This document shows, in pieces, positions 36,021 through 47,500 of a stretch of DNA of 64,000 nt. The notes beneath the pieces were generated by a model that saw only the letters and a list, made by a program, of their open reading frames with translations, ran no database searches and was not told where the DNA came from. Source of the DNA: Methylotenera sp. G11. Lineage in GTDB: Bacteria; Pseudomonadota; Gammaproteobacteria; Burkholderiales; Methylophilaceae. Each line of letters begins with the position of its first letter. Position 1 is the first letter of the stretch. A program made the translations under genes and the position numbers. Location: positions 310,001-374,000 of the forward strand of contig NZ_JUHH01000001.1 of the NCBI RefSeq assembly GCF_000799735.1. The letters run 5' to 3'.

Positions 36021-36353
36021 TTGTTTGAGTTGAAAACGATAGCGCTATTCATCGTCACCGCCATCGCGGAGATCGTTGGCTGCTACTTGCCGTATTTATG
36101 GCTGACGCAGAATAAAAGCCCTTTGCTACTGATTCCGGCAGCGGTCTCACTGGCCTTGTTTGCCTGGCTGCTGTCGCTGCATCCTGTCGCGGCGGGCAGG
36201 GTATATGCAGCTTATGGCGGTGTTTATATATTTGTCGCCATTTTCTGGTTATGGCTGGTGGATGGTATCAAACCTACGTATTGGGACCTGTTGGGCGCAG
36301 GCGTGGCTTTGATCGGCATGGCCATTATCATGTTTTCGCCACGAAGTGCCTGA
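36021..36353 (+). CDS. ynfA: YnfA family membrane protein
   Basis: A 110-residue inner-membrane protein with four helices (about 4-24 [21 protein letters not shown], 32-50, 59-77, 85-105). YnfA (UPF0060) is related to small multidrug transporters, but a firm substrate is not established. A TTG at 36021 is chosen because GGGGA sits about six bases upstream; another TTG at 36009 has no ribosome site. Both give a normal-size protein. Next to the efflux operon but on the other strand. Confidence 0.88.
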   Translation: MFELKTIALFIVTAIAEIVGCYLPYLWLTQNKSPLLLIPAAVSLALFAWLLSLHPVAAGRVYAAYGGVYIFVAIFWLWLVDGIKPTYWDLLGAGVALIGMAIIMFSPRSA

Positions 36354-36364
36354 CAGGGCCGAAT

Positions 36365-36397
36365 ACTGATTCATTACCATTGCAGTAATGAATCAGT
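36365..36397. terminator. Perfect 13-bp hairpin between convergent ynfA and molybdopterin oxidoreductase genes
   Basis: ACTGATTCATTAC and GTAATGAATCAGT pair perfectly around a 7-base loop. It lies in the 49-base gap between two genes that end face to face and can act on both transcripts, though without a long T-run. Confidence 0.55.
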
Positions 36398-36402
36398 GTG
36401 GT

Positions 36403-38532
36403 TTATACGAGACCTACCTCAACCAGGTTGTCACTGAATGTCGTGGAGTGACCCATGTCCCCGAACTCAGCCGAGCTGATGCAATTGACCGTGCCATTGT
36501 TAAGCTGTCGCCAATAACCCAGCGTTGCGACTACGATGCCCGCATTCACGTCATCGGAGATCTTGGCGATACATTCAAACGCACCGCGGTCATTAAATAC
36601 TTTGACCGTGTCACCTTCCTGAATGCTGCGTGCTTTTGCATCCAGTGCGTTAATCAGTACAAATTGCTCGCCTTGACCTTTAATTTTCTCTGTCACATTG
36701 GCATAGCAGGAATTTAAAAAGCCATGGCTCTTGGGTGAAATGATGTTAAGCGGATATTTTGCCGCCAGTGACGGATTGGTCGCCGGCGTTTCACGGGAGG
36801 CTACGTAATCCGGCAGGCTATCCAGGGCTTCGCCTGGCTGGAATCCATCGTACATCTGACGGAATGGGCCGGCGACAAAGTTTTTTGCACCTTCCACTAA
36901 AAAGTGGCATTTGCCGCTAGGGGTGGGAAACTCGCCATTTGCATGGCGCGCACGCATGTTTTTGTCGCCAAAGGCTTTTAACCGGGCAAAGCCATGTTCA
37001 CGCATGTAAGCCAGGTCTATCCCTTCGCAGGTGGGTGAATTCCAGTCCACGTAGTGTTCCAGGCATTCACTGTCATTCCACTTGAAGTTATCATCTTCAT
37101 AGCCCATGCGTTTTGCCAGTTGTCTGAAAATCTCATTATTCGGAATCGCTTCACCTGGCGGGTCAATGCATTTGGCATTGTAGGTGAGGTAGAGGTGACC
37201 CCATGACAGCACCATATCTTCCATTTCCGCGCCCATGGCGGCTGGCAGTACAATGTCTGCATAAGCTGCAGTATCGGACATGAAGTGTTCAGCCACTACA
37301 AGGAATAAATCTTCACGCTCCAGGCCTTTGATGATTTTGTCGGTTTCCGGTGCCTGTGTAATCGGGTTGGTGTTCCATACCATCATCGATTTGATCGGTG
37401 TTTCGAGCTTGATCTCGCCTGTGAGTACGCGGCCCAGCTGCAGGTTGTTTACCACAGGCGTGCCTTCGGGAATTAGATCCGGACGGCAGATCACATCAAA
37501 TTTGTATGGGTGCTCCCATACCGGGAATTGCAGTGCCCCGCCGCCTACATGGCGCCATGCGCCAATCAGTGCCGGCAAGCTGGTCACTGCACGGATAGCC
37601 TGGCTGCCGCCATAGCTTCTTTCCAGCGCTACGCCCAGGCGAATCGCGGCTGGCGGTGTCGTTGCATATTCCCTGGCAAACCTGCGGATATCCGCAGCAG
37701 GAATGCCGGTGATCTCTTCTGCCCATTCCGGCGTCCTGGTTTTGGCGCGTTCCGCCAGTTCCGCGTAGCCTACGGTGTAATGATCTACATAATCCTGGTC
37801 TACCAGGCCTTCTGAAATGATCACGTTCATCATTGCCATGGCGAGCGCACCATCGGTACCGGGTTTGGGGGCAATGTGCCAATCGGCCTCTTTTGCGGTT
37901 TTTGAAGCGTAGGAATCAATCACTACGACTTTGGCGCCGCGTTTCTGTGCTTCATGAATAATATGCCAGTGATGCAGGTTGGTGCTGACTGAATTACAGG
38001 CCCAGATCACGATATATTTAGAGTGGCTGAAGCTTTCCGGGTCCACGCCTGCGGTTGGCCCCACGGTCAGCAGCCATGCAGTGCAGGAGCCCTCACCGCA
38101 GAAGGTGCGCTCGCAGACTGTTGCGCCCATGCGGTTAAAGAAAGCATCGCCGCCGTTCAGGCCATGCACAAGCCCCTGGTTGCCCAGGTAGCTGTTGGGC
38201 ATGATCGCGTGCGGACCATCAGTGGCAATGATCGCTTTCCATTTGCTGCTGATTTCGCTTAAAGCTTCATCCCATGAAATACGTTTGAATTGTTTGCTGC
38301 CTTTGGGGCCGGTGCGCTTGAGCGGGTAGAGCAGTCGATCCGGATGGTAATGGCGCTTTTCATAATCTTTTAATTTTACGCATAATCCGCCGCGCGTCAT
38401 GGGGTGGTTTTTGTTGCCGGTAACGGAGATCAGCCTGTTGTTTTCAACCGTGTAAACCATGCTGCAGGTATCAGGGCAGTCATGCGGACAGCCGCCGTGA
38501 AAGGTTTTTACATTTTTTGATAAGTCATCCAT
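36403..38532 (-). CDS. Cytoplasmic molybdopterin oxidoreductase with [4Fe-4S] site
   Basis: A 709-residue member of the DMSO-reductase/formate-dehydrogenase superfamily. The N-terminal Mo/W-bis-MGD Fe-S domain carries cysteines at about 15, 19, 23 and 51 (GGCPHDCPDTCSMVY and GGLCVK). The molybdopterin core follows (ATVCERTFCGEGSCTAW; AEHFMSDTAAYADIVLPAA) and the C-terminal dinucleotide-binding domain (NIISPKSHGFLNSCYAN). No twin-arginine signal, so it stays in the cytoplasm. No electron-transfer subunits or cofactor genes sit beside it, so the substrate is unknown. The frame is open back to 38625, but the GGGAG ribosome site fixes the ATG at 38532. Confidence 0.87.
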   Translation of the reverse strand: MDDLSKNVKTFHGGCPHDCPDTCSMVYTVENNRLISVTGNKNHPMTRGGLCVKLKDYEKRHYHPDRLLYPLKRTGPKGSKQFKRISWDEALSEISSKWKAIIATDGPHAIMPNSYLGNQGLVHGLNGGDAFFNRMGATVCERTFCGEGSCTAWLLTVGPTAGVDPESFSHSKYIVIWACNSVSTNLHHWHIIHEAQKRGAKVVVIDSYASKTAKEADWHIAPKPGTDGALAMAMMNVIISEGLVDQDYVDHYTVGYAELAERAKTRTPEWAEEITGIPAADIRRFAREYATTPPAAIRLGVALERSYGGSQAIRAVTSLPALIGAWRHVGGGALQFPVWEHPYKFDVICRPDLIPEGTPVVNNLQLGRVLTGEIKLETPIKSMMVWNTNPITQAPETDKIIKGLEREDLFLVVAEHFMSDTAAYADIVLPAAMGAEMEDMVLSWGHLYLTYNAKCIDPPGEAIPNNEIFRQLAKRMGYEDDNFKWNDSECLEHYVDWNSPTCEGIDLAYMREHGFARLKAFGDKNMRARHANGEFPTPSGKCHFLVEGAKNFVAGPFRQMYDGFQPGEALDSLPDYVASRETPATNPSLAAKYPLNIISPKSHGFLNSCYANVTEKIKGQGEQFVLINALDAKARSIQEGDTVKVFNDRGAFECIAKISDDVNAGIVVATLGYWRQLNNGTVNCISSAEFGDMGHSTTFSDNLVEVGLV

Positions 38533-38947
38533 AGCACTCTCCCTGGTTTTTCTGTGAATTCGATCGTGGCAATGCAGTAAAAAATGAACACTATTTCCGG
38601 GATGGCTGCCGGATTTTTTATTCAATCCGGCTATGTCATCACTTTACGACACTTAAATAATTTATAGCTGAATAATTTGTAGTTGCTCAGTCCATGTGCT
38701 GATAAAAATCGATTGTAGACAGACCTGTCTTTTTGTCAATAAGTATTTTTAACCATAGCCATGTTTCTATGGATAATATTTTTTAATGGCTGGCTGATTT
38801 TGCTCGCTTGGGCAGGCAAAAGCAGCTTGGTATCATGAACAATCATGAGGTTCTGATTTCAAAGTATAGAGTTTCAGGCATTTATTGGAGTGATGGCGCT
38901 TTTCTGCGATAATGATATTTTTGATTTTTTTATGAAAGCTAAAGCAA
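38533..38947. other. Divergent region between the molybdopterin oxidoreductase gene and ppnP
   Basis: 415 bases without a gene, AT-rich. It holds a dyad AGACAG-AC-CTGTCT at 38717-38730 (shape of a TetR-type operator, or, with the T5 behind it, a small hairpin) and a second dyad CCATAG/CTATGG at 38754-38773. Either promoter could lie here. I see no tRNA, small-RNA fold or reading frame that I would defend. Confidence 0.4.
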
Positions 38948-39259
38948 ATGGCGCAATTTGATAATGTCAGTGTGAAAAAGAAAGCCAACATCTATTTTGA
39001 CGGCAAGTGTGTAAGTCATACTGTCATGTTTCCTAACGGTACGCGCAGCACTATTGGCGTTATATTCCCTAGTTCGCTTACGTTCAATACCGCAGCGCCT
39101 GAACTGATGGAAATCAACGCAGGTGTTTGCAAAGTACGCCTCAGCGGTGAGAATGAATGGAAAACTTACTCAGCGGGTGAAAAGTTTACTGTACCAGGTA
39201 ATTCTTCGTTTGATATTGAGACAGTGGAAACACTAGACTACGTCTGCCACTTTGAATAA
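38948..39259 (+). CDS. ppnP: Pyrimidine/purine nucleoside phosphorylase PpnP
   Basis: A 103-residue cupin-fold protein (formerly DUF1255) that cleaves nucleosides with phosphate to give base and ribose 1-phosphate in purine and pyrimidine salvage. Conserved strands: [47 protein letters not shown]-like [18 protein letters not shown], and the C-terminal [24 protein letters not shown]. Length matches E. coli YaiE (94). Single gene, followed by yajQ after 105 bases. Confidence 0.93.
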   Translation: MAQFDNVSVKKKANIYFDGKCVSHTVMFPNGTRSTIGVIFPSSLTFNTAAPELMEINAGVCKVRLSGENEWKTYSAGEKFTVPGNSSFDIETVETLDYVCHFE

Positions 39260-39364
39260 TTATGGCTCAACTCTGCGTTGTTTTTCCGCTTGCCGTGCCG
39301 TACGTACTGTCTGCGCGGAAATGCCTTGCAGAGTTATCGCTTGAAAAATTTGTTGGAGATTTGA

Positions 39365-39859
39365 ATGCCTAGTTTTGATATTTCTTCAGAAGTCGATATG
39401 GTTGCGTTGAAAAACGCGATTGATACTGCCGGTAAGCAGATTACCAATCGTTATGATTTTAAAGGTACTTCAGCCAAAATCGACCTGAATGAAAAAGATA
39501 GCATAATCACGATTTTTGGCGACAACGACTTTCAGCTTGACCAGGTGAAAGATATTTTATTGCCGGCCATGGAAAAGAAAGAGCCGGATTCGGCAAAACG
39601 TCTTGATCATAAGGATGTCCAAAAAATATCGGGCAACAAGGTGAAGCAGGACCTGAAAATCCGTGCGGGAATCGATAGCGATTTAGCCAAGCGCATTACT
39701 AAACTGATTAAAGATTCCGGCATGAAAGTACAGGCCAGCATTCAGGGCGATACAGTGCGCGTGAATGGTGCCAAGCGTGATGTGCTGCAGGATGCGATTG
39801 CGTTTGTTAAAAAGAACGTAACGGACTTTCCGTTGCAATTTGGTAATTTCAGAGACTAA
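39365..39859 (+). CDS. yajQ: YajQ-family nucleotide-binding protein
   Basis: 164 residues of two ferredoxin-like domains (PSFDISSEVDMVALKNAID ... ITNRYDFKGTSAKID; second half AGIDSDLAKRITKLIKDSGMK). In Xanthomonas and others YajQ homologues bind cyclic di-GMP and act with transcription factors; in others only nucleotide or RNA binding is reported. Ends with the conserved PLQFGNFRD. GGAG ribosome site seven bases before the ATG. Confidence 0.95.
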   Translation: MPSFDISSEVDMVALKNAIDTAGKQITNRYDFKGTSAKIDLNEKDSIITIFGDNDFQLDQVKDILLPAMEKKEPDSAKRLDHKDVQKISGNKVKQDLKIRAGIDSDLAKRITKLIKDSGMKVQASIQGDTVRVNGAKRDVLQDAIAFVKKNVTDFPLQFGNFRD

Positions 39860-39895
39860 GCAAGTTTGATTTAAGGCTGCTTGAAGCAGAGAATT

Positions 39896-41308
39896 ATGGC
39901 AAAAACGTTATACGATAAATTGTTTGATTCCCATGTTGTGACCGAAGAGAATGGCACAGCGTTAATTTATATTGACCGTCACCTGGTACATGAGGTCACG
40001 AGTCCGCAGGCTTTTGAAGGCCTGCGTCTGGCTGGGCGCAAACCATGGCGTGTATCTTCTATTGTGGCCACTGCCGACCACAACACGCCAACCACCGGTT
40101 GGGACAAAGGCCTGGCGGGTATTGCTGACCCTGTAGCACGTTTGCAGATAGAAACCTTAAGTGACAATATCCGTGAATTCGGCGCAAAAGCCTATTTTCC
40201 GTTCATGGATGCGCGCCAGGGCATCGTGCACGTGATGGGGCCTGAGCAGGGTGCTACCTTACCGGGGATGACCGTGGTCTGCGGCGACTCGCATACCAGT
40301 ACGCATGGTGCGTTCGGCGCGCTTGCCCATGGTATCGGTACCTCTGAAGTTGAGCACGTGATGGCGACGCAATGCCTGGTGCAGAAAAAATCCAAAGCCA
40401 TGTTGGTGACGGTCGAAGGAACCCTGCAAAACGGTGTGACGGCCAAAGATGTCGCGCTGGCGATCATCGGCAGGATCGGCACCGCGGGCGGCACCGGCTA
40501 CGCGATTGAGTTCGCAGGTTCGGCAATTCGCGCCCTGAGCATGGAAGGCCGCATGACATTATGCAATATGGCGATTGAAGCGGGTGCGCGTGCCGGTATG
40601 GTTGCTGTAGACCAGACTACGGTTGATTATGTAAAAGGCCGCCCATTTTCACCGGGCCCGGAACAATGGGACGCTGCGGTTGCTTACTGGCGTACCCTGC
40701 ATAGCGATGAAGGTGCCAAGTTTGACGCGACAGTCGCGTTCAAGGCTGAAGATATCCAGCCGCAGGTCACCTGGGGTACGTCTCCGGAAATGGTAGTTGG
40801 TGTTGACGGTAAAGTGCCTAGTCTCGACCTCGCCAGGAATGATGTGCAGCGCGGTGATTGGGAACGCGCTTATGCGTATATGGGCTTGACGGCTAATACG
40901 CCGATTACCGAGATCGCGATTGACAAGGTGTTTATCGGCTCATGCACCAATTCACGCATTGAGGATTTGCGGGCAGCGGCTTCTGTTGCCAAAGGCAAGC
41001 ATGTGGCGCCCAATGTGAAATTGGCGATGGTGGTACCTGGCTCCGGCCTGGTAAAAGCACAGGCGGAGCAGGAAGGCCTGGACAAGATTTTCAAAGAGGC
41101 GGGTTTTGAGTGGCGTGAACCAGGCTGTTCGATGTGCCTGGCGATGAATGCCGACAGGCTGGAGCCGGGTGAGCGTTGCGCTTCTACTTCAAACCGTAAC
41201 TTCGAAGGCCGTCAGGGTCAGGGCGGCCGCACGCATCTGGTCAGCCCGGAGATGGCTGCCGCAGCTGCTGTAGCTGGTCATTTTGTTGATGTAAGAACTT
41301 TGAATTAA
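39896..41308 (+). CDS. leuC: 3-Isopropylmalate dehydratase, large subunit
   Basis: Aconitase-family [4Fe-4S] enzyme that isomerises isopropylmalate in leucine synthesis, with LeuD as small subunit. Cluster cysteines are visible in [14 protein letters not shown] and in [35 protein letters not shown] is the substrate region. 470 residues, as in E. coli. A TTG at 39881 lies upstream in frame but ATG 39896 ([13 protein letters not shown]) is the conserved start. Heads a leuC-lipoprotein-leuD-leuB unit. Confidence 0.97.
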   Translation: MAKTLYDKLFDSHVVTEENGTALIYIDRHLVHEVTSPQAFEGLRLAGRKPWRVSSIVATADHNTPTTGWDKGLAGIADPVARLQIETLSDNIREFGAKAYFPFMDARQGIVHVMGPEQGATLPGMTVVCGDSHTSTHGAFGALAHGIGTSEVEHVMATQCLVQKKSKAMLVTVEGTLQNGVTAKDVALAIIGRIGTAGGTGYAIEFAGSAIRALSMEGRMTLCNMAIEAGARAGMVAVDQTTVDYVKGRPFSPGPEQWDAAVAYWRTLHSDEGAKFDATVAFKAEDIQPQVTWGTSPEMVVGVDGKVPSLDLARNDVQRGDWERAYAYMGLTANTPITEIAIDKVFIGSCTNSRIEDLRAAASVAKGKHVAPNVKLAMVVPGSGLVKAQAEQEGLDKIFKEAGFEWREPGCSMCLAMNADRLEPGERCASTSNRNFEGRQGQGGRTHLVSPEMAAAAAVAGHFVDVRTLN

Positions 41309-41332
41309 TTACTAATAAGGAAACTCGAGTTT

Positions 41333-41452
41333 ATGAAAAAAATATTCTTTTTTGTGATGGTGGCGGTATCTCTTTCAGCTTGCAATACAGTGCAGGGCCT
41401 TGGCAAGGACATTGAAAAAGGTGGCGAAGCCATTCAGAACTCAACTAAGTAA
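41333..41452 (+). CDS. Entericidin A/B-like lipoprotein
   Basis: A 39-residue small lipoprotein that is easily missed. Signal peptide MKKIFFFVMVAVSLSAC with lipobox LSAC and the lipid-modified cysteine at residue 17, then NTVQGLGKDIEKGGEAIQNS, the entericidin A/B family motif. An AAGGA ribosome site sits before the ATG. It lies between leuC and leuD, 24 bases after one and 35 before the other. Entericidins are membrane-active lysis-modulating or antidote peptides in enterics; here the conserved position suggests a structural or stress role, unproven. Confidence 0.85.
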   Translation: MKKIFFFVMVAVSLSACNTVQGLGKDIEKGGEAIQNSTK

Positions 41453-41487
41453 ATCATCTTCTTTAAAAATATACTTAAGAACATAAC

Positions 41488-42126
41488 ATGCAAGCTTTTA
41501 CGCAACTAACAGGATTGGTAGCCCCACTGGACCGCGCTAACGTGGATACGGACGCTATTATTCCCAAGCAGTTTTTAAAATCTATCAAGCGTAGCGGCTT
41601 TGGCCCGAACGCTTTTGATGAATGGCGTTATCTGGATCGCGGCGAACCCGGGATGGATAACTCCAGCCGTCCGTTAAATAAAGACTTCGTGCTGAACCAG
41701 GAACGTTACCAGGGTGCGCGTGTTTTGCTTACACGTGAAAACTTCGGCTGCGGTTCAAGCCGCGAGCACGCGCCATGGGCGCTGGAGGACTATGGTTTCA
41801 AAGTTATCATCGCGTCAAGCTTTGCCGATATTTTCTTTAATAACTGTTTTAAAAACGGCATGCTGCCGATTGTGCTTAGTGCTGAAATCGTCGATGCGCT
41901 GTTTAAGCAGGTGGTTGCGAATGAAGGCTATGCATTGAATGTTGACCTCGCGGCGCAGACAGTGACGACGCCGGGCGGTGAAGTGTATCCGTTTGAGATT
42001 GACGCTTTCCGTAAACATTGCCTGCTGAATGGTTTGGATGATATTGGCCTGACGATGCAGCAGCAGGATAAAATCAAGGCGTTTGAGGCCAGGCATCGCC
42101 AGTCGCAGCCTTGGTTGTTTGCATAA
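41488..42126 (+). CDS. leuD: 3-Isopropylmalate dehydratase, small subunit
   Basis: Swivelling-domain partner of Leu[21 protein letters not shown] at the N-terminus, the loop [21 protein letters not shown] and the conserved [22 protein letters not shown]. 212 residues is standard. The leuD-leuB spacing is 51 bases. Confidence 0.97.
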   Translation: MQAFTQLTGLVAPLDRANVDTDAIIPKQFLKSIKRSGFGPNAFDEWRYLDRGEPGMDNSSRPLNKDFVLNQERYQGARVLLTRENFGCGSSREHAPWALEDYGFKVIIASSFADIFFNNCFKNGMLPIVLSAEIVDALFKQVVANEGYALNVDLAAQTVTTPGGEVYPFEIDAFRKHCLLNGLDDIGLTMQQQDKIKAFEARHRQSQPWLFA

Positions 42127-42177
42127 GCACCCATAAGTTTGCTATTTGATTACATTTAAGTTTAAGAAAGCTAGTTC

Positions 42178-43233
42178 ATGAAAATCGCAGTATTGCCAGG
42201 TGATGGCATCGGTCCGGAAATTGTTGCTCAAGCCGTTAAAGTTTTAAATGCGCTGAATTTGAATATCGAAATGACCGAGGCGCCGATTGGCGGCGCGGGC
42301 TACGAGGCTGCGGGTGATCCGCTGCCGGACGCGACCCTTAAGCTCGCAAAAGGCGCAGACGCGGTGCTGCTGGGCGCGGTCGGTGACTGGAAATATGACA
42401 AGCTGGAGCGTCACCTGCGCCCGGAGCGCGGTTTGCTGCGTATCCGCAAGGAACTTAATCTGTTTGCAAACCTGCGTCCTGCGTTGCTATATCCTGAGCT
42501 TGCATCTGCATCTACACTGAAGCCTGAAGTGGTTTCCGGCCTGGACATCATGATCGTGCGTGAATTGACCGGCGATATTTATTTCGGCCAGCCGCGCGGA
42601 ATCAGCACGCTGGAAAACGGTGAGCGTGAAGGCGTGAACACCATGCGTTATTCAGAATCCGAAATCCGCCGTATTGGCCGGGTTGCGTTTGATATTGCCA
42701 TGAAGCGCAATAAAAAAGTATGTTCGGTCGATAAGGCCAATGTGCTGGAATGTACCGAACTTTGGCGCCAGGTCATGATTGAGCTTTCAAAAGAATACCC
42801 GGAAGTCGAATTGAGCCATATGTATGTAGACAATGCCGCCATGCAGCTGATTCGCGCGCCTAAACAGTTTGACGTGATGGTGACTGGCAATATCTTCGGC
42901 GACATCCTGTCTGATGAGGCTTCCATGCTCACCGGTTCAATCGGTATGCTGCCTTCAGCATCGCTGGATGCCAATAACAAAGGCATGTATGAGCCTAGCC
43001 ATGGTTCTGCGCCGGACATTGCCGGTAAAGATGTGGCTAATCCGCTGGCGACGATTTTATCTGCGGCCATGATGCTGCGTTATACATTTAACGATGAAGC
43101 GAATGCGCAGCGCATTGAAAATGCCGTGAAAAAAGCCTTGGCCCAAGGCTACAGGACGGCAGATATCTGGACTGAGGGTACCAATAAGGTTGGCTGTGCT
43201 GCCATGGGTGATGCAGTGGTTGCGGCGCTGTAA
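42178..43233 (+). CDS. leuB: 3-Isopropylmalate dehydrogenase
   Basis: Oxidative decarboxylation of isopropylmalate with NAD+. [16 protein letters not shown], the substrate loop [14 protein letters not shown] with the RxRxxxxxR arginines, [15 protein letters not shown], and the divalent-metal aspartates in [21 protein letters not shown]. 351 residues. Followed after 89 bases by asd. Confidence 0.97.
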   Translation: MKIAVLPGDGIGPEIVAQAVKVLNALNLNIEMTEAPIGGAGYEAAGDPLPDATLKLAKGADAVLLGAVGDWKYDKLERHLRPERGLLRIRKELNLFANLRPALLYPELASASTLKPEVVSGLDIMIVRELTGDIYFGQPRGISTLENGEREGVNTMRYSESEIRRIGRVAFDIAMKRNKKVCSVDKANVLECTELWRQVMIELSKEYPEVELSHMYVDNAAMQLIRAPKQFDVMVTGNIFGDILSDEASMLTGSIGMLPSASLDANNKGMYEPSHGSAPDIAGKDVANPLATILSAAMMLRYTFNDEANAQRIENAVKKALAQGYRTADIWTEGTNKVGCAAMGDAVVAAL

Positions 43234-43322
43234 TAACAGAATTGCCAGGAATTGTGCTGGCTTGGACGTAGTTTGCTGAATGAAAATCAGCATTTCAGTA
43301 ATTTTAAATTTGGATAATTAAA

Positions 43323-44435
43323 ATGTTAAAGGTCGGTTTTGTTGGTTGGCGCGGTATGGTTGGTTCCGTACTCATGCAACGCATGATGGAAGAGAATGAT
43401 TTTGCGTTGATTGAACCACAGTTTTTCACTACTTCACAAGTCGGCGGCAAAGGCCCGAATGTAGGTAAAGAAACGCCGGCTTTGCTGGATGCCAAAGATA
43501 TCAACGCGCTTAAGGCGATGGATGCAATCGTATCCTGCCAAGGCGGCGACTACACGACTGAGATATTCCCGCAATTAAGGAATAGCGGCTGGAACGGTCA
43601 TTGGATCGACGCGGCTTCTACCCTGCGTATGGAAAAAGACGCCGTCATTATCCTTGATCCGGTCAATATGCATGTCATCAAAGATGCGATGCAGCAAGGC
43701 ACTAGAAACTGGGTGGGCGGCAACTGTACCGTATCATTGATGCTGATGGCTTTGAATGGCCTGTTTAAAGCAGACCTGGTCGAGTGGGCAACTTCGATGA
43801 CTTATCAGGCTGCATCCGGCGCCGGTGCGCAGAACATGCGTGAGTTGCTGAAGCAGATGGGCGAAGCGCACCGTGTGGCGAGTGACTTTCTTAAAGACCC
43901 GGCGTCAGCGATCCTCGACATCGATCGTGAGGTTGCCGGCACACTGCGCGATAAAGAGTTTCCGACAGCGCATTTTGGCGTGCCGCTGGCTGGCAGCCTG
44001 ATTCCCTGGATCGATAAAGACCTGGGCAATGGCCAAAGCAAAGAGGAGTGGAAGGGCGGTGTTGAAACCAACAAGATCCTCGGTCGTGAAACCAACCCGG
44101 TTCTGATCGACGGTTTATGCGTGCGTATCGGCGCAATGCGCTGTCATAGCCAGGCTTTGACAATCAAACTCAAAAAAGATGTGCCGCTGGATGAGATTAG
44201 CCAGATGCTGGCTGAAGCTAACCAGTGGGCGAAAGTTGTGCCAAACGAGCGTGAGGCCAGTATGAGGGAGCTTACGCCGACAGCAGTTACCGGCACGCTG
44301 ACTACCCCGGTAGGCCGTTTGCGCAAACTGAATATGGGTAATGATTATTTATCTGCCTTTACGGTAGGCGATCAGTTGCTGTGGGGTGCGGCGGAGCCTC
44401 TGCGCCGTATGTTGCGGATTTTAATAGAAAAGTAA
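43323..44435 (+). CDS. asd: Aspartate-semialdehyde dehydrogenase
   Basis: Reduces aspartyl phosphate with NADPH, shared step for lysine, methionine and threonine. [17 protein letters not shown] is the nucleotide-binding start, [13 protein letters not shown] carries the catalytic cysteine, and [16 protein letters not shown] the catalytic histidine. 370 residues, the E. coli-type long form. Order leuB-asd-fimV is seen across Betaproteobacteria. Confidence 0.97.
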   Translation: MLKVGFVGWRGMVGSVLMQRMMEENDFALIEPQFFTTSQVGGKGPNVGKETPALLDAKDINALKAMDAIVSCQGGDYTTEIFPQLRNSGWNGHWIDAASTLRMEKDAVIILDPVNMHVIKDAMQQGTRNWVGGNCTVSLMLMALNGLFKADLVEWATSMTYQAASGAGAQNMRELLKQMGEAHRVASDFLKDPASAILDIDREVAGTLRDKEFPTAHFGVPLAGSLIPWIDKDLGNGQSKEEWKGGVETNKILGRETNPVLIDGLCVRIGAMRCHSQALTIKLKKDVPLDEISQMLAEANQWAKVVPNEREASMRELTPTAVTGTLTTPVGRLRKLNMGNDYLSAFTVGDQLLWGAAEPLRRMLRILIEK

Positions 44436-44586
44436 ATAATTGTTAACTTAAGCCCGTTGTGATGTTATAACTGTGATGGTCTGCAAGTAGATAGCTCATG
44501 AATATAATGTGCATTATGAGCTTGCATAGCTAACTATTTGATGTTATTTTCATATCGCAGAAATCAGTTTGATTAAAGGTAGCAAT

Positions 44587-47500
44587 GTGCATAAGTCTAA
44601 AATAAATAAAATATCATTAGCGGTCTGCCTGGCATTTATGCCGATTTACGGATTAGCAGCGGGCTTGGGGAAGCTCAGCGTTAATTCAGGCTTGGGAGAG
44701 CCGCTAAAAGCTGAAATCGATCTGTTGTCGGTCACGCCAGATGAGCTTTCATCGCTGACGGCAGTGATTGCCTCTGAAGAGGCTTATGCCCTGCAAGGCA
44801 TTCCTCGTCTTGGCGTGCATGGCAATATCAAAGTGGAACTTGCCAAAAACCCGGATGGGTCACCGGTGTTAAGGCTGCGTTCACTGCAGCCTATCGATGA
44901 TCCGTACCTTGACATGCTGATACAGGTCGACTGGGCATCGGGACGCCTGCTGCGCGAATACACGATATTGCTTGACCCCCCGGGATACAAGCAATCCATC
45001 AATGAAGAGCGTGCAACATCCGTTATTAACAAGCCTGGTTCCGCTGCAACAGGCAATATAAGCACACAGTCCGGCGCGTACGCGGCAACCGCATCCCAGC
45101 CTGCTCCGGCTAAAGCCAAATCATCTAAAAAGTCGGGTACCAAAAATACTAAAGACAGTGAGCCGACTGAGTCTTCTATCGGCGCGACAGAATCCTATGA
45201 GCTGACAACGCAGCGTGGCGACACGTTGAATACGATTGCAAAAGGAATGCAGGTAGATGGCATCAGTCTTGACCAGATGCTGGTCGGGCTGTTTGAAGCC
45301 AATAAAAATGCTTTCGTTGATGGCAATATGAACCGCTTGAAAGTCGGCCAGATTGTCAAGATCCCATCTAAAGAAACGTTGTCTGCTATCAGCCCCAAGC
45401 AGGCTGCACAAGAGGTTAAAGTACATTCCGAAAACTGGAATGCATACCGTAACAGCCTTGCTGGCAATGTGATGGCTGCACCTGCCACTGAAGAGTCAGA
45501 GCGCAAGCAGTCAGCCTCGGGCAAGATCGCATCCGCTGAAGATAAGGCGGCACCAGTCAAGTCCGGCCCTCAGGATGTCGTGAAACTGTCAGCCGGCGGT
45601 AAAACCGCAGAGCAAGGCGGTAAATCCAGTGCGGAAGCAGATGCAAAAGTGCTGGCCTTGCAGGAAGAAGCGACTGCGCGTGAAAAAGCGCTGAAAGAGG
45701 CACACGAACGAACCACGGCGCTGGAAAGCCAGATTGCTGACATGCAGAAACTGCTGGCTTTAAAGAGTCAGACGATGGCAGATATGCAAAAGACTGCGGA
45801 TGCTGCTGCCAAACCTGCCGATGCCAAGCCTGTTGAGCAGGCGCAGCCTGCACAAGCGGCCGCGCTTCCTGATGCAGCTCCGGCAGCGCCTGAGGTTGCT
45901 AATGCCGATCAGCCGGCAGCAGAGCCTGCCAAGCAGGTGGCTCCTGCTGCAGAAGCCAAAAAGCCTGCCGTTGTGAAAGCTCCGGTGCAGGCTCCACCGG
46001 AAGAAGAACCATCATTCCTTGCCAGCCTGCTGGAAAGTGTCAACCTGTTCATGCTGGGTGGTGCCGGCGGCGTGGCGCTGCTGGGTGCCGGCTGGGTTTA
46101 CTTGCGGAATAAGCGCAGAAAAGAGCTTGATAGCTTCGAGCGCGGTATCCTGACTTCTGGCGGTCTTCGTGCAAATACGGTATTCGGTAATACTACCGGT
46201 AATGCCACGAGCTCAGCGGATACCTCATTCCTGACTGACTTTGCGCAGAGTGCTGACGGCGGCATGATTGATACCAATGATGTCGACCCGATAGCAGAAG
46301 CAGAAGTGTATATGGCTTACGGACGTGATGCGCAGGCTGAAGAAATACTCAAGGATGCCATCTCAAAAGAGCCTAAACGCTACGAACTGCATTTGAAATT
46401 GCTGGAAATGTACGCAGCCCGGAAAGATGCTTCTGCATTTGAGGCTATCGCCGGTGAGCTTTATACGACATTAGGCTCGGACGACCCTACCTGGGCTAAG
46501 GTTGCTGAGTTGGGCATTACCGTTGAGCCTGATAATCCGCTTTATGACGTCAGCCAGATTGTACCTTCAGTACCGGCAGCCAAGTCCGTGGAAACGAATG
46601 TAGTTTCTGATACGGCTGATGCGGGGCTTGGCAATGACCTGGAATTTTCCTTCGATCAGCCAAAACTGGAGAGTGCAGCCCAGCCTGCATTGGACTCAGC
46701 ATCAGCCCAGGTTGAGTCTTTTGATCTAGGCGGACTGGGTGATAATGCGAATGCCCAGGATGTTGTTGCAGCAGATGCCATTGCTGCAGATACCATTGCT
46801 GTAGATACCATTGAAAGTGCGGCAGCGGAAAACAAACCGGCCGCGGATAATTCCATGGATTTCAACTTCCCCGATTTTGGAACATTTGCTTCCGCAACAG
46901 AAGGTGCTGCCACGATAAGCGACGAACCTTCGTTTGCTCCGGCTGACCAGCAGAGCGCTGCATTGACGGCAGCATCAGTCGCTGAGGATTCAAGTGCTGT
47001 TGCCGGGCTGGATTTTAATTTCGCCCAGGCGGAACCCGCAGAAGCCCCGGTAGCCATGGCAGAGACATCTGACTTTAATTTTGAAGCATTTACTGACACC
47101 GTTACGCCGGCTGACGAAGAAGACAAAACAGGATCCAGTGCGCTTGACTCTATGGATTTTAGTTTTGAAGGCTTTGCCGAGCCGACTGAGGTCAATGGGA
47201 GCAAGGCAGATACCAGTGCATTTGAAGGTATCAACCTTAACTTTGAAACTGAAGTCGTTTCCGGGGCTGCTTCTGGTATGTCGATTGCTGAGGATAAACC
47301 TGAAGAAATTTCATTTGATTTCCCGTTGGTGGATGAGCAGGAGTCTGGCGATTTAATGCAGAGTGAGGCTAATAACTTTGATTTCTCGGCAATCAGCCTT
47401 GATTTAAGCGGTGGTGAGCCTGTTGTGGAGGAAGCGCCGCAGGTTGCTGCTGATGTTGCTGTGCCTGAACTGGCAGCAGTTGCTGCTGAGAATCCGGATA

